Positions 1 through 6,044 of a stretch of DNA of 9,106 bases are shown piece by piece; within the stretch, counting starts at the first letter, position 1, and each line of letters begins with the position of its first letter. The stretch comes from an uncultured Rubrobacteraceae bacterium (GTDB lineage Bacteria; Actinomycetota; Rubrobacteria; Rubrobacterales; Rubrobacteraceae). The notes under the pieces were generated by a model. It saw only the letters and a program-made list of their open reading frames with translations, searched no databases and was not told where the DNA came from. Where the stretch lies: positions 1-9,106 of the forward strand of contig CADCUW010000682.1 of the NCBI GenBank assembly GCA_902805985.1. The letters run 5' to 3'. A program made the position numbers and the translations under genes.

Positions 1-2
1 CC

Positions 3-131
3 CTGCCGGCGTTCTTCGCCGCCGCGGCGATCCTCCTCCCCCGGCTCTACCGCGACGAACTCGCCCACCCGCTGGATCGACCGTCCGAAAAACAGGTCGC
101 GAGCGGTCCACCTCGCACCCCAAAGAGCTGA
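3..131 (+). CDS. C-terminal tail of an unidentified protein (5' end outside window)
   Basis: An open frame enters from the left edge and stops at TGA 129-131, giving 42 residues. It opens with a hydrophobic stretch (LPAFFAAAAILLPRLY) followed by a polar, proline-rich tail. Third codon positions are almost all G or C up to about residue 24, the pattern of real genes in this genome. A hydrophobic helix followed by a charged tail at the C-terminus would suit the last membrane segment of a transporter or other membrane protein, but too little is visible to name a family. The next recognisable sequence, with its own ribosome binding site at 141-146, begins 19 bases after the stop. Confidence 0.5.
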   Translation: MPAFFAAAAILLPRLYRDELAHPLDRPSEKQVASGPPRTPKS

Positions 132-149
132 CAAGCTTAAGGAGAGGGC

Positions 150-528
150 ATGGAATATGGTCTAACCAAGAGAGTCCTCGGACCCTCACCCTTCATCTCC
201 ATCTCGCGAGAGGAGTACGATTCTATCCAACGTGCTCGAGAGGCTACTTAGAGAACTACCTCGAGCTTGAGACAACAATGCAAGAGATCGTCGCTCGCAC
301 CATGATCCGACGTGATCGTAGCTACCGCTCCGCCCATCTTGAGCGAGTGCTCTCCGACAGGAAGATCGCCAACTTCACCGTATCCTAGCGCTTGACCCGG
401 TCACCACATTTGACGTTGGAGCAACCCTATCCACACAGTATGACCTGCGCTTCGGCTAACGATGTATGGAGGCTCCGAGAAACTACGTTCAGCATCGTGG
501 CTTACCCCAAGCAAAACGGTGCTGGCAA
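150..528 (+). pseudogene. Decayed HEPN-type protein gene (several frame breaks)
   Basis: ATG at 150 follows GGAGAG (141-146) and opens 33 codons (MEYGLTKRVLGPSPFISISR...REAT) before a stop at 249-251. Moving one frame at about 245 gives a smooth continuation, YLENYLELETTMQEIVARTM..., which runs to ...RKIANF and stops at 386-388. A second slip at about 376 continues as HRILALDPVTTF...TQYDLRFG, then TAA at 457-459, then RCMEAPRNYVQHRGLPQ. The segment RNYVQH (478-495) is an exact R-N-x3-H motif, the catalytic signature of HEPN RNases. The helical, charged composition fits, and the reconstructed protein would be about 120 residues with its end also lost. I read at least two frame breaks and one nonsense codon, so the gene should be dead. 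The HEPN assignment is inference from one motif and overall character. Base composition is lower in GC than in the neighbouring genes, as expected for acquired DNA. Confidence 0.6.
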
Positions 529-567
529 AATAAGATCAGCGAAGCAGTCGTTCCTGCTTCGCTGATC
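527..567 (-). terminator. Intrinsic terminator downstream of the mutase gene
   Basis: A perfect 14-bp inverted repeat (534-547 GATCAGCGAAGCAG paired with 554-567) encloses a 6-base loop. Read leftward, the stem is followed by TTATTTT (533-527), a U-rich tail. The hairpin starts 7 bases after the mutase stop codon. On the plus strand no T run follows the stem, so it should act mainly on leftward transcripts. Confidence 0.88.
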
Positions 568-574
568 GCTCCTG

Positions 575-2218
575 CTATATAACCGGCGTCTCGCGGTAGC
601 TCCCTAAGACCTCCTGCATGGCGGAGCTTATCTCCCCGACCGTCGCGTAGGCCCGCACGGCCTCGATGATCGGGTACATCGTGTTCCCGTCGCCGCGGCA
701 GGACTCCTTGAGATCTTCGAGGCGCTTCCGGACGAGGTCGTTGTCCCGCTTCTCCTTGAGTTTTTTGAGCCTGTCCAACTGCCTCTGGGAGATCTCCGGG
801 TCTATGCGGTGGGTCTCGACATCCTGCTCTTCCTTAGGCTCGTAGATGGTGACGTTGACCATGTGGCGCTTTTTCTCTTCGAGCTCGCGCTGGTAGCGGG
901 CGCTCGCTTCGGCGATCTCGCGCATCGGGAAACCTGCCTCGATGGCCTCGATCATCCCACCCATCTCGTCTATCTGCCCGAAGTACTCGTAGGCCTGCCG
1001 CTCCAACTCGTCGGTCAACGCCTCGACGAAGTACGACCCGCCCAAGGGGTCTATGGTGTTCGTCACCCCGGTCTCCAGGGCGGCGATCTGCTGCGTCCTG
1101 ACCGCTATACGCACAGCCTCCTCTGTCGGCAAAGCGAGCGCCTCGTCCAGCGAGTTGGTGTGGAGGCTCTGCGTCCCGCCGAGGATGGCGGCGAGCGCCT
1201 CGAAGGCGGTCCTCGCGACGTTGTTGTACGGCTCCTGCGCCGTTAAGGAGACGCCGGCGGTCTGGGTGTGGAAGCGCATCCTCAAGGAACGCTCGTCCTC
1301 GGCGCCGTACTTCTCCCGCAGGACCGTAGCCCAGATGCGCCTCGCGGCGCGGAACTTGCAGATCTCCTCGAAAAAGTCCACGTGCGAGTTGAAGAAGAAG
1401 CTGAAGCGTGGCGCGAAGTCGTCGACGTGCAGGCCAGCCTCTATGCCGGCTTCCACGTAGGCGAAGCCGTCGGCCAGGGTGAAGGCGAGCTCCTGCGCCG
1501 CCGTACTCCCTGCCTCGCGGATGTGGTAGCCGGAGATACTCACCGTGTTCCACTTCGGCATGTGCTCGGTCGCGTAGACGAGCATGTCCCTGAAGACGCG
1601 CATGGACGGGTGGGGCGGGAAGAGCCACTCCTTCTGGGCTATGTACTCTTTGAGGATGTCGTTCTGGTTGGTGCCGGCGAGCTCCTCCGGCGCCACACCC
1701 TGCTTCTCGGCGGCGACGACGTACATCGCGAGCAGCACCATCGCTGGGGCGTTGATGGTCATGGAGGTCGAGATCTCCCCCATAGGTATACCGTCGAAGA
1801 GCTTCTCCACGTCTTCGAGGGAATCCACGGCCACACCCTCCGTACCAACCTCTCCCAGAGAGAGCGGCGAGTCGGAGTCCAGGCCCATCAGGGTCGGCAT
1901 GTCGAAGGCGACGGAGAGGCCGTTCTGGCCGTGCTCTAGCAGGTACTTGAAGCGCTTGTTCGTCTCCTCCGGGTCCCCGTAGCCGGCGAACTGCCGGACG
2001 GTCCACAACCGGCCGCGGTACATGTTCGGATAGACGCCGCGCGTATAGGGGTACTCGCCCGGGTACCCCAGCTTCTCGTCGTAGTCGCCCTCGACGTCCT
2101 CTGGCGTGTAGAGCGCCTTGATCGGCACGCCGGACATGGTCGAGAACTCGGCGTCGCGCTCGGACGCCCTCGAGTAGGCCTCTTGCCAGCGGTCCTTCGC
2201 GCTCTTTTCGGTGTCCAA
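575..2218 (-). CDS. icmA: Acyl-CoA mutase large subunit, B12-dependent, isobutyryl-CoA mutase type
   Basis: 547 residues, the usual length of the separate catalytic subunit of the methylmalonyl-CoA mutase superfamily: a substrate-binding TIM barrel with no C-terminal B12-binding domain. Such subunits work with a separate small B12-binding subunit, which is not in this window. Family landmarks are SVAFDMPT (about 102-109), DILKEY (187-192), SISGYH with His232 (227-232), [13 protein letters not shown] (316-328) and [14 protein letters not shown] (347-360). Using the fixed spacing of the known specificity residues (Tyr89/Arg207/His244 of P. shermanii methylmalonyl-CoA mutase; Phe80/Gln198 of isobutyryl-CoA mutase), this protein has Phe77, Gln195 and His232. 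It therefore carries the isobutyryl-CoA mutase pair, predicting isobutyryl-CoA to n-butyryl-CoA interconversion in the cytoplasm. The start is TTG at 2218, supported by GGAGGAG six bases upstream. The gene lies downstream of padR on the same strand, with a 144-base gap that includes the tandem repeat. A routine annotation would probably say methylmalonyl-CoA mutase. Confidence 0.9.
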   Translation of the reverse strand: MDTEKSAKDRWQEAYSRASERDAEFSTMSGVPIKALYTPEDVEGDYDEKLGYPGEYPYTRGVYPNMYRGRLWTVRQFAGYGDPEETNKRFKYLLEHGQNGLSVAFDMPTLMGLDSDSPLSLGEVGTEGVAVDSLEDVEKLFDGIPMGEISTSMTINAPAMVLLAMYVVAAEKQGVAPEELAGTNQNDILKEYIAQKEWLFPPHPSMRVFRDMLVYATEHMPKWNTVSISGYHIREAGSTAAQELAFTLADGFAYVEAGIEAGLHVDDFAPRFSFFFNSHVDFFEEICKFRAARRIWATVLREKYGAEDERSLRMRFHTQTAGVSLTAQEPYNNVARTAFEALAAILGGTQSLHTNSLDEALALPTEEAVRIAVRTQQIAALETGVTNTIDPLGGSYFVEALTDELERQAYEYFGQIDEMGGMIEAIEAGFPMREIAEASARYQRELEEKKRHMVNVTIYEPKEEQDVETHRIDPEISQRQLDRLKKLKEKRDNDLVRKRLEDLKESCRGDGNTMYPIIEAVRAYATVGEISSAMQEVLGSYRETPVI

Positions 2219-2224
2219 GGCGTA

Positions 2225-2231
2225 CTCCTCC
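2225..2231 (-). promoter_or_regulatory. Ribosome binding site fixing the TTG start of the mutase
   Basis: Read leftward this is GGAGGAG, followed by a six-base spacer and TTG at 2218. No ATG or GTG start with a comparable site was seen nearby in frame, so it decides the start codon. Confidence 0.75.
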
Positions 2232-2300
2232 CGCGTCTCCGACCCCTCGACCCAGACTGTAGCATAGCGACGCGGGACGCCCGCGCGGCTACGCCCGCGT

Positions 2301-2375
2301 GGTTACGCTCCGACCGGTTACGCTCCGACCGGTTACGCTCCGACCGGTTACGCTCCGACCGGTTACGCCCCGACC
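2301..2375. repeat. Five-copy 15-bp tandem repeat
   Basis: The unit GGTTACGCTCCGACC occurs four times exactly (2301-2360) and a fifth time with one change, T to C (2361-2375). A degenerate copy (CGGCTACGCCCGCGT) may precede at 2286-2300. The last copy supplies the TAA stop of padR (2363-2365), so the array lies at the very end of padR and in the gap before the mutase gene. Near-identity between copies suggests recent expansion by slippage, and copy number probably varies between strains. No role is evident; it could alter read-through from padR to the mutase gene. Confidence 0.95.
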
Positions 2376-2923
2376 GCCGCGCCCTCCAAAAGTTTCGCGG
2401 CTTCATCGCACCACCGGACGTAGCTCTCCTCGGCGCCGATACCGCGCATGAGGGTCAGCTTCGTACCGACGTACGCCTCCCGGGAGGTCTCGCCCCGCTC
2501 CCGCGAACCTTCGAGCCCGCGCATCAACCCCTCGTAGTACGCCAGCTTCTCCTGGTGACGCGCCCGCGCCCCCTCCAGCAGGCCCAGCGCCACCCCGCCG
2601 GGCAGCATCCCATAGCTCAAGGCCTTCACGAGCTGCTCGTCTCGGACCTCGGAATCGGCGGCCGGCTCCGCGGCCCACCCGAGCAAGGCCTCCCTCCCCT
2701 TGCCCGTCACAGAGTACACCTTCCGCTCCGGCCCCCGCTCCCCCGGCACCGTCTCGTGCACCACCAATCCCTCCCGCTCGAACATCGCGAGCGCCGGATA
2801 CACGCTGCTGTAGCCCGCCGTGCAAAAGTGGCTAGCACTCCGGTCGAACCACTTGTTCAGGTCGTACCCACTCCTCGGACGGTGCGCGAGCGCCGCCAAC
2901 ATCGCGTACTCCCGCATCTTCAT
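2363..2923 (-). CDS. PadR-family transcriptional regulator
   Basis: 186 residues, within the normal range for PadR proteins with a C-terminal dimerisation helix pair (subfamily with the PadR_C/Vir_C domain). The N-terminal winged helix is clear: REYAMLAALAHRPRSGYDLNKW (about 4-25), a recognition-helix region SSVYPALAMFEREGLV (39-54), then a wing with VYSVTGKGREALLGW (69-83). Residues from about 95 to 182 form long charged helices. The frame is open much further upstream, but family alignment places the start at the MKMREY methionine, ATG 2923, preceded by GGGAG (2929-2933) with five bases spacing. It is transcribed away from the MFS operon, and the shared intergenic region carries two putative PadR sites. 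It probably represses both itself and that operon and is released by a hydrophobic or aromatic ligand. The stop codon lies inside the 15-bp tandem repeat. Confidence 0.93.
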   Translation of the reverse strand: MKMREYAMLAALAHRPRSGYDLNKWFDRSASHFCTAGYSSVYPALAMFEREGLVVHETVPGERGPERKVYSVTGKGREALLGWAAEPAADSEVRDEQLVKALSYGMLPGGVALGLLEGARARHQEKLAYYEGLMRGLEGSRERGETSREAYVGTKLTLMRGIGAEESYVRWCDEAAKLLEGAAVGA

Positions 2924-2967
2924 CTGAACTCCCAACTCCCGCTTAACGCCACACCCCGATATCTTAC

Positions 2968-2985
2968 TATATCCAATTTGACATA
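2968..2985. promoter_or_regulatory. Putative PadR operator 1
   Basis: TATATCCAATTTGACATA contains ATAT-N8-ACAT, matching the ATGT-N8-ACAT geometry known for PadR operators, with one more base pair of symmetry outside. It overlaps the TTGACA -35 box of the MFS promoter, so a bound repressor would block RNA polymerase. It also forms a 23-bp imperfect direct repeat with operator 2, beginning 36 bp away. Confidence 0.55.
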
Positions 2986-3006
2986 CCCGAACGGTCCCCC
3001 TATTAT
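2978..3006 (+). promoter_or_regulatory. Promoter of the MFS / Fe-S-SCP2 / SDR operon
   Basis: TTGACA (2978-2983), a 17-base spacer, then TATTAT (3001-3006), close to the housekeeping sigma consensus. Transcription should begin near 3013, leaving a leader of about 98 bases before GTG 3111. The -35 box lies in putative operator 1 and the -10 box overlaps the left edge of operator 2. Confidence 0.75.
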
Positions 3007-3007
3007 A
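3002..3007 (-). promoter_or_regulatory. Possible -10 box of padR
   Basis: Read leftward this is a perfect TATAAT, but no good -35 box is found 16-18 bases upstream of it. It lies almost exactly opposite the rightward -10 box and would place padR transcription about 70 bases before its start codon. If used, both promoters compete for the same few bases and share the operators. Confidence 0.4.
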
Positions 3008-3021
3008 TCCGATTAAATATA
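3004..3021. promoter_or_regulatory. Putative PadR operator 2
   Basis: TATATCCGATTAAATATA contains ATAT-N8-ATAT with outer T/A pairing, the same geometry as operator 1. It covers the end of the rightward -10 box and the expected transcription start. The two sites are 36 bp apart. Confidence 0.55.
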
Positions 3022-3062
3022 CCTGAATCGATATACGCTGAGGCGAGGAGACGAGGGGTGCT

Positions 3063-3087
3063 GGGTGGGAGGTCGGGTTCGGTGGGG
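3063..3087 (+). other. G-quadruplex motif in the leader of the MFS mRNA
   Basis: Four G runs of three or more (3063-3065, 3067-3069, 3075-3077, 3084-3087) with loops of 1, 5 and 6 bases fit the usual G3+N1-7 pattern. The motif is on the coding strand, so the RNA could fold, and it ends 23 bases before the GTG start. An 11-base direct repeat, GGTGGGGTCGG, lies next to it. Chance occurrence is possible in GC-rich DNA. Confidence 0.4.
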
Positions 3088-3110
3088 TCGGACGGCGTGG
3101 TGGGGTCGGG

Positions 3111-4610
3111 GTGACGGCGGTTCGGGACGGTTCCAGGTTTCGGGGCTCCGGTTGGGGGGTTCTGGGCGTGGCGAGCCTGGGGGCTTTTCTCTCGACCTTG
3201 AACATAACCATCGTCAACGTCGCGCTGCCGAGCATCGCGGAGGACTTTTCGGTAGGGATAGACGAGGCGCAGCTCGTCGTGCTCGGGTACCTGCTCGCGC
3301 TCGGGACGCTGCTTCTGGCCTTCGGGCGGTTGGGGGACGTCGTCGGGTACAAGAAGGTCTACGTGTGGGGGCTCGCCATCTTCGGCGTGGCGAGCCTGCT
3401 GTGCGGGTTGGCGGGGAACGTGTGGGCTCTGGCGGGCTTCAGGGCTTTGCAGGGGGTGGGGTCGGGGATGGTCCAGGCCATCGGGCCGGCCCTGATCTCA
3501 CGCGCGTTTCCGGCGGAGGAGCGGGGGAAGGCCCAGGGCCTTTTCGCCATCAGCGTCGCCCTCGGCATCGCCGTCGGGCCGACGCTTGGGGCACTGTTGA
3601 CGGGGGCGTTCTCCTGGTCCTGGATCTTTTTCGCGAGCGTGCCGGCGTGCCTGCTCGGGGTCGCGTGGTCCCTCCGGGTGTTGCCGGCGGAGAGGCCGTC
3701 CGCGGGCGGCGGGTTCGACCCGCTCGGGGTGTTGCTGCTCTTCGGGGCGACGTTGGCGCTGCTCTTGGCCGTGCTCGGCGGCGGGCGCTGGGGATGGACG
3801 GGCGGGGTCAACCTCGCGCTTCTCGCGTCCTTCGCGGTCTTGGGGACGGCATTCGTCGTTGCAGAGGGGCGCGTCCCCCATCCGACGCTCGACCTGGGGC
3901 TGCTCCGCATCCGGGCCGTGTGGGCCGGCAACGCGAGCACGCTCGTCGCCTTCGCGACGCTCTTCACGGCTACGTTCCTCGTCCCCTTCTACCTGGCCGA
4001 CGTGCGCGGCCTCTCGGTGATCCAGACCGGGCTCTTCCTGACGCCGCTTCCCCTAGCCACGCTCGTCGCCTCCCCGTTCGGGGGCGTGCTGTCCGACAGG
4101 GTCGGGGCCAGGGTCCCCACGGCCGCTGGCGCGGCCCTCATCGGGTCTGGCCTGCTGCTGCTCGCCGGTATAGACGCCGCCACGAGCGCCCCCGCGCTCG
4201 TCTGGCGGCTGGCCGTGGCCGGGGCTGGGCTCGGGCTGTTTATCGGGGCGAACCAGGGCCTCGTGCTCGGCGCGGTGCCGCCCGAGAGGTTGGGCATGGC
4301 CTCGGGGATGCTCGCGCAGGTGAGGAACTCCGGGCAGGCCCTCGGGGTGGCGCTCGCCGGCGCCGTCGTCGCGGCGAGGCTGCCGGTCCACGTCGGGGAG
4401 CTCTCGGGGACGCTGCCAGAGGAGATCGTCCGTCGGGACGCTTTCGTGCTGGCGATGCACGACGCCTTCTACATCGGGGCCGCGATCTGCGTTCTCGCCG
4501 TCCTGGCGAGCCTGGCGTCCGAACGCCGGAGGGTCGGGCCTCGCGGCGGGGACGCCCGTCCGGAGGCGGCGCACGAGGCGGAAGACTACAGGAGAACGGA
4601 GGTTCGGTGA
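3111..4610 (+). CDS. MFS drug/metabolite exporter, DHA2 (EmrB/QacA-like), 14 TM
   Basis: 499 residues with about 14 hydrophobic segments, the size and layout of the DHA2 proton-driven exporters of the cytoplasmic membrane. Motifs seen: TIVNVALPSI in TM1 (33-42), the loop 2-3 motif GRLGDVVGYKK (72-82), RALQGVGSGM in TM4 (111-120), and the antiporter motif LGIAVGPTLGALL in TM5 (151-163). The TM1 position that is often Asp in this family (LDTTIVNVALP) is Asn31 here. The C-terminal tail after about 470 is polar and cytoplasmic. The start is GTG 3111; it has only a G-rich, unclear ribosome binding site, but the frame offers no other suitable start and TM1 begins 15 residues later. It is the first gene of the operon under a probable PadR-controlled promoter, an arrangement common for efflux pumps. 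The substrate cannot be told from sequence. Confidence 0.93.
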   Translation: MTAVRDGSRFRGSGWGVLGVASLGAFLSTLNITIVNVALPSIAEDFSVGIDEAQLVVLGYLLALGTLLLAFGRLGDVVGYKKVYVWGLAIFGVASLLCGLAGNVWALAGFRALQGVGSGMVQAIGPALISRAFPAEERGKAQGLFAISVALGIAVGPTLGALLTGAFSWSWIFFASVPACLLGVAWSLRVLPAERPSAGGGFDPLGVLLLFGATLALLLAVLGGGRWGWTGGVNLALLASFAVLGTAFVVAEGRVPHPTLDLGLLRIRAVWAGNASTLVAFATLFTATFLVPFYLADVRGLSVIQTGLFLTPLPLATLVASPFGGVLSDRVGARVPTAAGAALIGSGLLLLAGIDAATSAPALVWRLAVAGAGLGLFIGANQGLVLGAVPPERLGMASGMLAQVRNSGQALGVALAGAVVAARLPVHVGELSGTLPEEIVRRDAFVLAMHDAFYIGAAICVLAVLASLASERRRVGPRGGDARPEAAHEAEDYRRTEVR

Positions 4611-4648
4611 TGAACGGTACGTACAAGGTTCGCGGGGCAGGGTCGTGA
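4610..4648 (+). CDS. Possible 12-residue coupling ORF between MFS and Fe-S genes
   Basis: ATG at 4610 shares its A with the MFS stop TGA (4608-4610) and is preceded by an excellent GGAGG (4598-4602, seven-base spacing). It encodes MNGTYKVRGAGS and its TGA (4646-4648) overlaps the GTG start of the next gene (4645). The perfect ribosome site and both overlaps suggest translational coupling, with ribosomes delivered from MFS to the Fe-S gene. The peptide itself resembles nothing known. It may also be fortuitous, or a relic of the true start of the next gene in a shifted frame. Confidence 0.35.
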   Translation: MNGTYKVRGAGS

Positions 4649-6018
4649 GCCGGCCGTCGCGGGGAGCCGGTAGGGCGGGGAGGCAGGAGGACCACCCGAC
4701 CCTCAGGCGCGTGCGCGAGGCGCAGGCCCGGGGCGGCGCGCAGAGGCCGCCGGAGGTGCTCGACGAGGCGTGGTTGAGGGAGGTCTGCCTCGAATGCGGC
4801 GCCGACGATGTGGGCTTCGTCTCGCTGGAGCGTCCAGAACTCGACGACCAGCGGGAGGACATTCTGTACGCCTTCCCGCACGCGCGGAGCCTGATCGTCT
4901 TCGTCCGCAGGATGAACCGCGAGCCGGTCCGTTCCCCCTTGCGCTCGCTCGCCAACACGGAGTTCCACGAGGTCGGCGGCGGCGTGACCGCGACCAGCCA
5001 CGAGATAGCCCGGCGCCTCGAAGACGCGGGCGTGCGCGCCCTCAACGAGCCCGTGGCCTTCCCGATGGAGCAGGACCGGTGGCCCAAGCCCTGGACCATC
5101 GCGCTCAAACCTCTAGCCGTCGCGGCCGGCCTCGGCCAGATGGGGATCCACCGCAACGTCATCCACCCCAGGTTCGGCTCCTTTGTCCTCCTCGGCGCCG
5201 TCGTCGTCGACAGGACCGTGGGCGGCGAGGGGCGGCCCGTGGACTTCAACCCCTGCTTCGAGTGCAAGCTCTGCGTCGCCGCCTGCCCGGTGGGGGCGAT
5301 CTCGCCGGACGGGGATTTCAACTTCAACTCGTGCTTTACGCACAACTACCGCGAGTTCATGGGCGGCTTCGGCGACTGGGTCGAGACCGTGGTCGAGAGC
5401 AAGAGCGCCGCCGACTACCGATCCAGGGTAAGCGACCCCGAGACCGTCTCGATGTGGCAGAGCCTCTCGGGCGGCCCGAACTACAAGGCCGCCAACTGCG
5501 TGGCCGTCTGCCCGGCGGGGGAGGACGTGATCGGGCCGTTCCTCGAAGACCGCAAGGAGCACCTGACCACGATAGTGAAGCCCCTGCAAGACAAGACGGA
5601 GACCCTCTACGTGGTCCCCGGCACGGACGCGGAAGACTACGCTGCCAGGCGCTTCCCGCACAAGAAGCTCAAGCGCGTGAACAACGGCCTGCGGGTGCCG
5701 ACCGTCAGGAGCTTCCTCGAAAACATGGTCCACCTCTTCCAACCCGGTCAGGCAGACGGGCTGGACGCCACCTACCACTTCACGTTTACAGGACTGGAGG
5801 AGATCGAGGCAACCGTCGAGATCCGGGACCAGAAGATAGTGGTCCGGGACGGACACGTGAACGAGCCCGACCTCGCGGTGAGGGCGGACAGCCAGACCTG
5901 GGTGAGCTTCCTCGCCCGGGAGAAGAACATCGTCGTGGCGCTCCTGACGCGCCGAGTCCGCGTCAGGGGTCCGCTCAGGCTGCTGTCGGCGTTCGGCCGC
6001 TGCTTCCCCGGGGCCTAG
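4645..6018 (+). CDS. RdhA/QueG-like Fe-S protein fused to a C-terminal SCP2 domain
   Basis: 457 residues. Residues about 40-200 resemble the body of reductive dehalogenase/epoxyqueuosine reductase-type proteins, best seen in LAVAAGLGQMGIHRNVIHPRFGSFVLLGAVVVD (read in two parts: 157-170 and 171-189). A ferredoxin cluster motif follows with Cys204, 207, 210 and 214 (C-x2-C-x2-C-x3-C-P). The second cluster region has only Cys230, Cys285 and Cys289 (C-x3-C-P), one ligand short of the usual four; Ala282 sits where the missing Cys would be. Residues about 372-455 look like an SCP2 sterol/lipid-carrier domain. There is no signal peptide or twin-arginine motif, so it should be cytoplasmic. By family it may bind a corrinoid and reduce a hydrophobic substrate held by the SCP2 domain, but no corrinoid ligand residue can be pointed to, so this is inference. 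It starts at GTG 4645, 34 bases after the MFS stop, and is followed by the SDR gene after 26 bases. GTG 4711 is an alternative start. Confidence 0.82.
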   Translation: MSRPSRGAGRAGRQEDHPTLRRVREAQARGGAQRPPEVLDEAWLREVCLECGADDVGFVSLERPELDDQREDILYAFPHARSLIVFVRRMNREPVRSPLRSLANTEFHEVGGGVTATSHEIARRLEDAGVRALNEPVAFPMEQDRWPKPWTIALKPLAVAAGLGQMGIHRNVIHPRFGSFVLLGAVVVDRTVGGEGRPVDFNPCFECKLCVAACPVGAISPDGDFNFNSCFTHNYREFMGGFGDWVETVVESKSAADYRSRVSDPETVSMWQSLSGGPNYKAANCVAVCPAGEDVIGPFLEDRKEHLTTIVKPLQDKTETLYVVPGTDAEDYAARRFPHKKLKRVNNGLRVPTVRSFLENMVHLFQPGQADGLDATYHFTFTGLEEIEATVEIRDQKIVVRDGHVNEPDLAVRADSQTWVSFLAREKNIVVALLTRRVRVRGPLRLLSAFGRCFPGA

Positions 6019-6033
6019 AGACCGAGCCCAGAA

Positions 6034-6038
6034 AGGAG
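6034..6038 (+). promoter_or_regulatory. Ribosome binding site fixing the TTG start of the SDR
   Basis: AGGAG followed by a six-base spacer and TTG at 6045. The frame stays open far upstream through the preceding gene, so this site decides where the protein begins. Confidence 0.75.
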
Positions 6039-6044
6039 AGCGTT

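Noticed and set aside
2301..2375. CRISPR-like array
   Set aside because: Repeat units are directly adjacent with no spacers, so it is a simple tandem repeat.
2183..3016. Rightward open frame containing a repeated RLRSD peptide
   Set aside because: The repeat peptide is only the 15-bp DNA repeat translated, and the frame is antisense to padR and the mutase start.
2924..3352. N-terminal extension of padR to a 329-codon frame
   Set aside because: The added sequence crosses the promoter region and the start of the MFS gene and has no PadR similarity; ATG 2923 has a good ribosome site and fits the family start.
4053..5345. Leftward open frame of 430 codons across the end of the MFS gene and the start of the Fe-S gene
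   Set aside because: Its protein is low-complexity, rich in Arg, Pro and Ala, and lies antisense to two well-recognised genes. It is a by-product of high GC.
4770..6044. Extension of the SDR frame upstream through the whole Fe-S gene (710 codons in total)
   Set aside because: The upstream part is Arg/Pro-rich nonsense in the wrong frame of the Fe-S gene; AGGAG before TTG 6045 and the SDR fold mark the true start.
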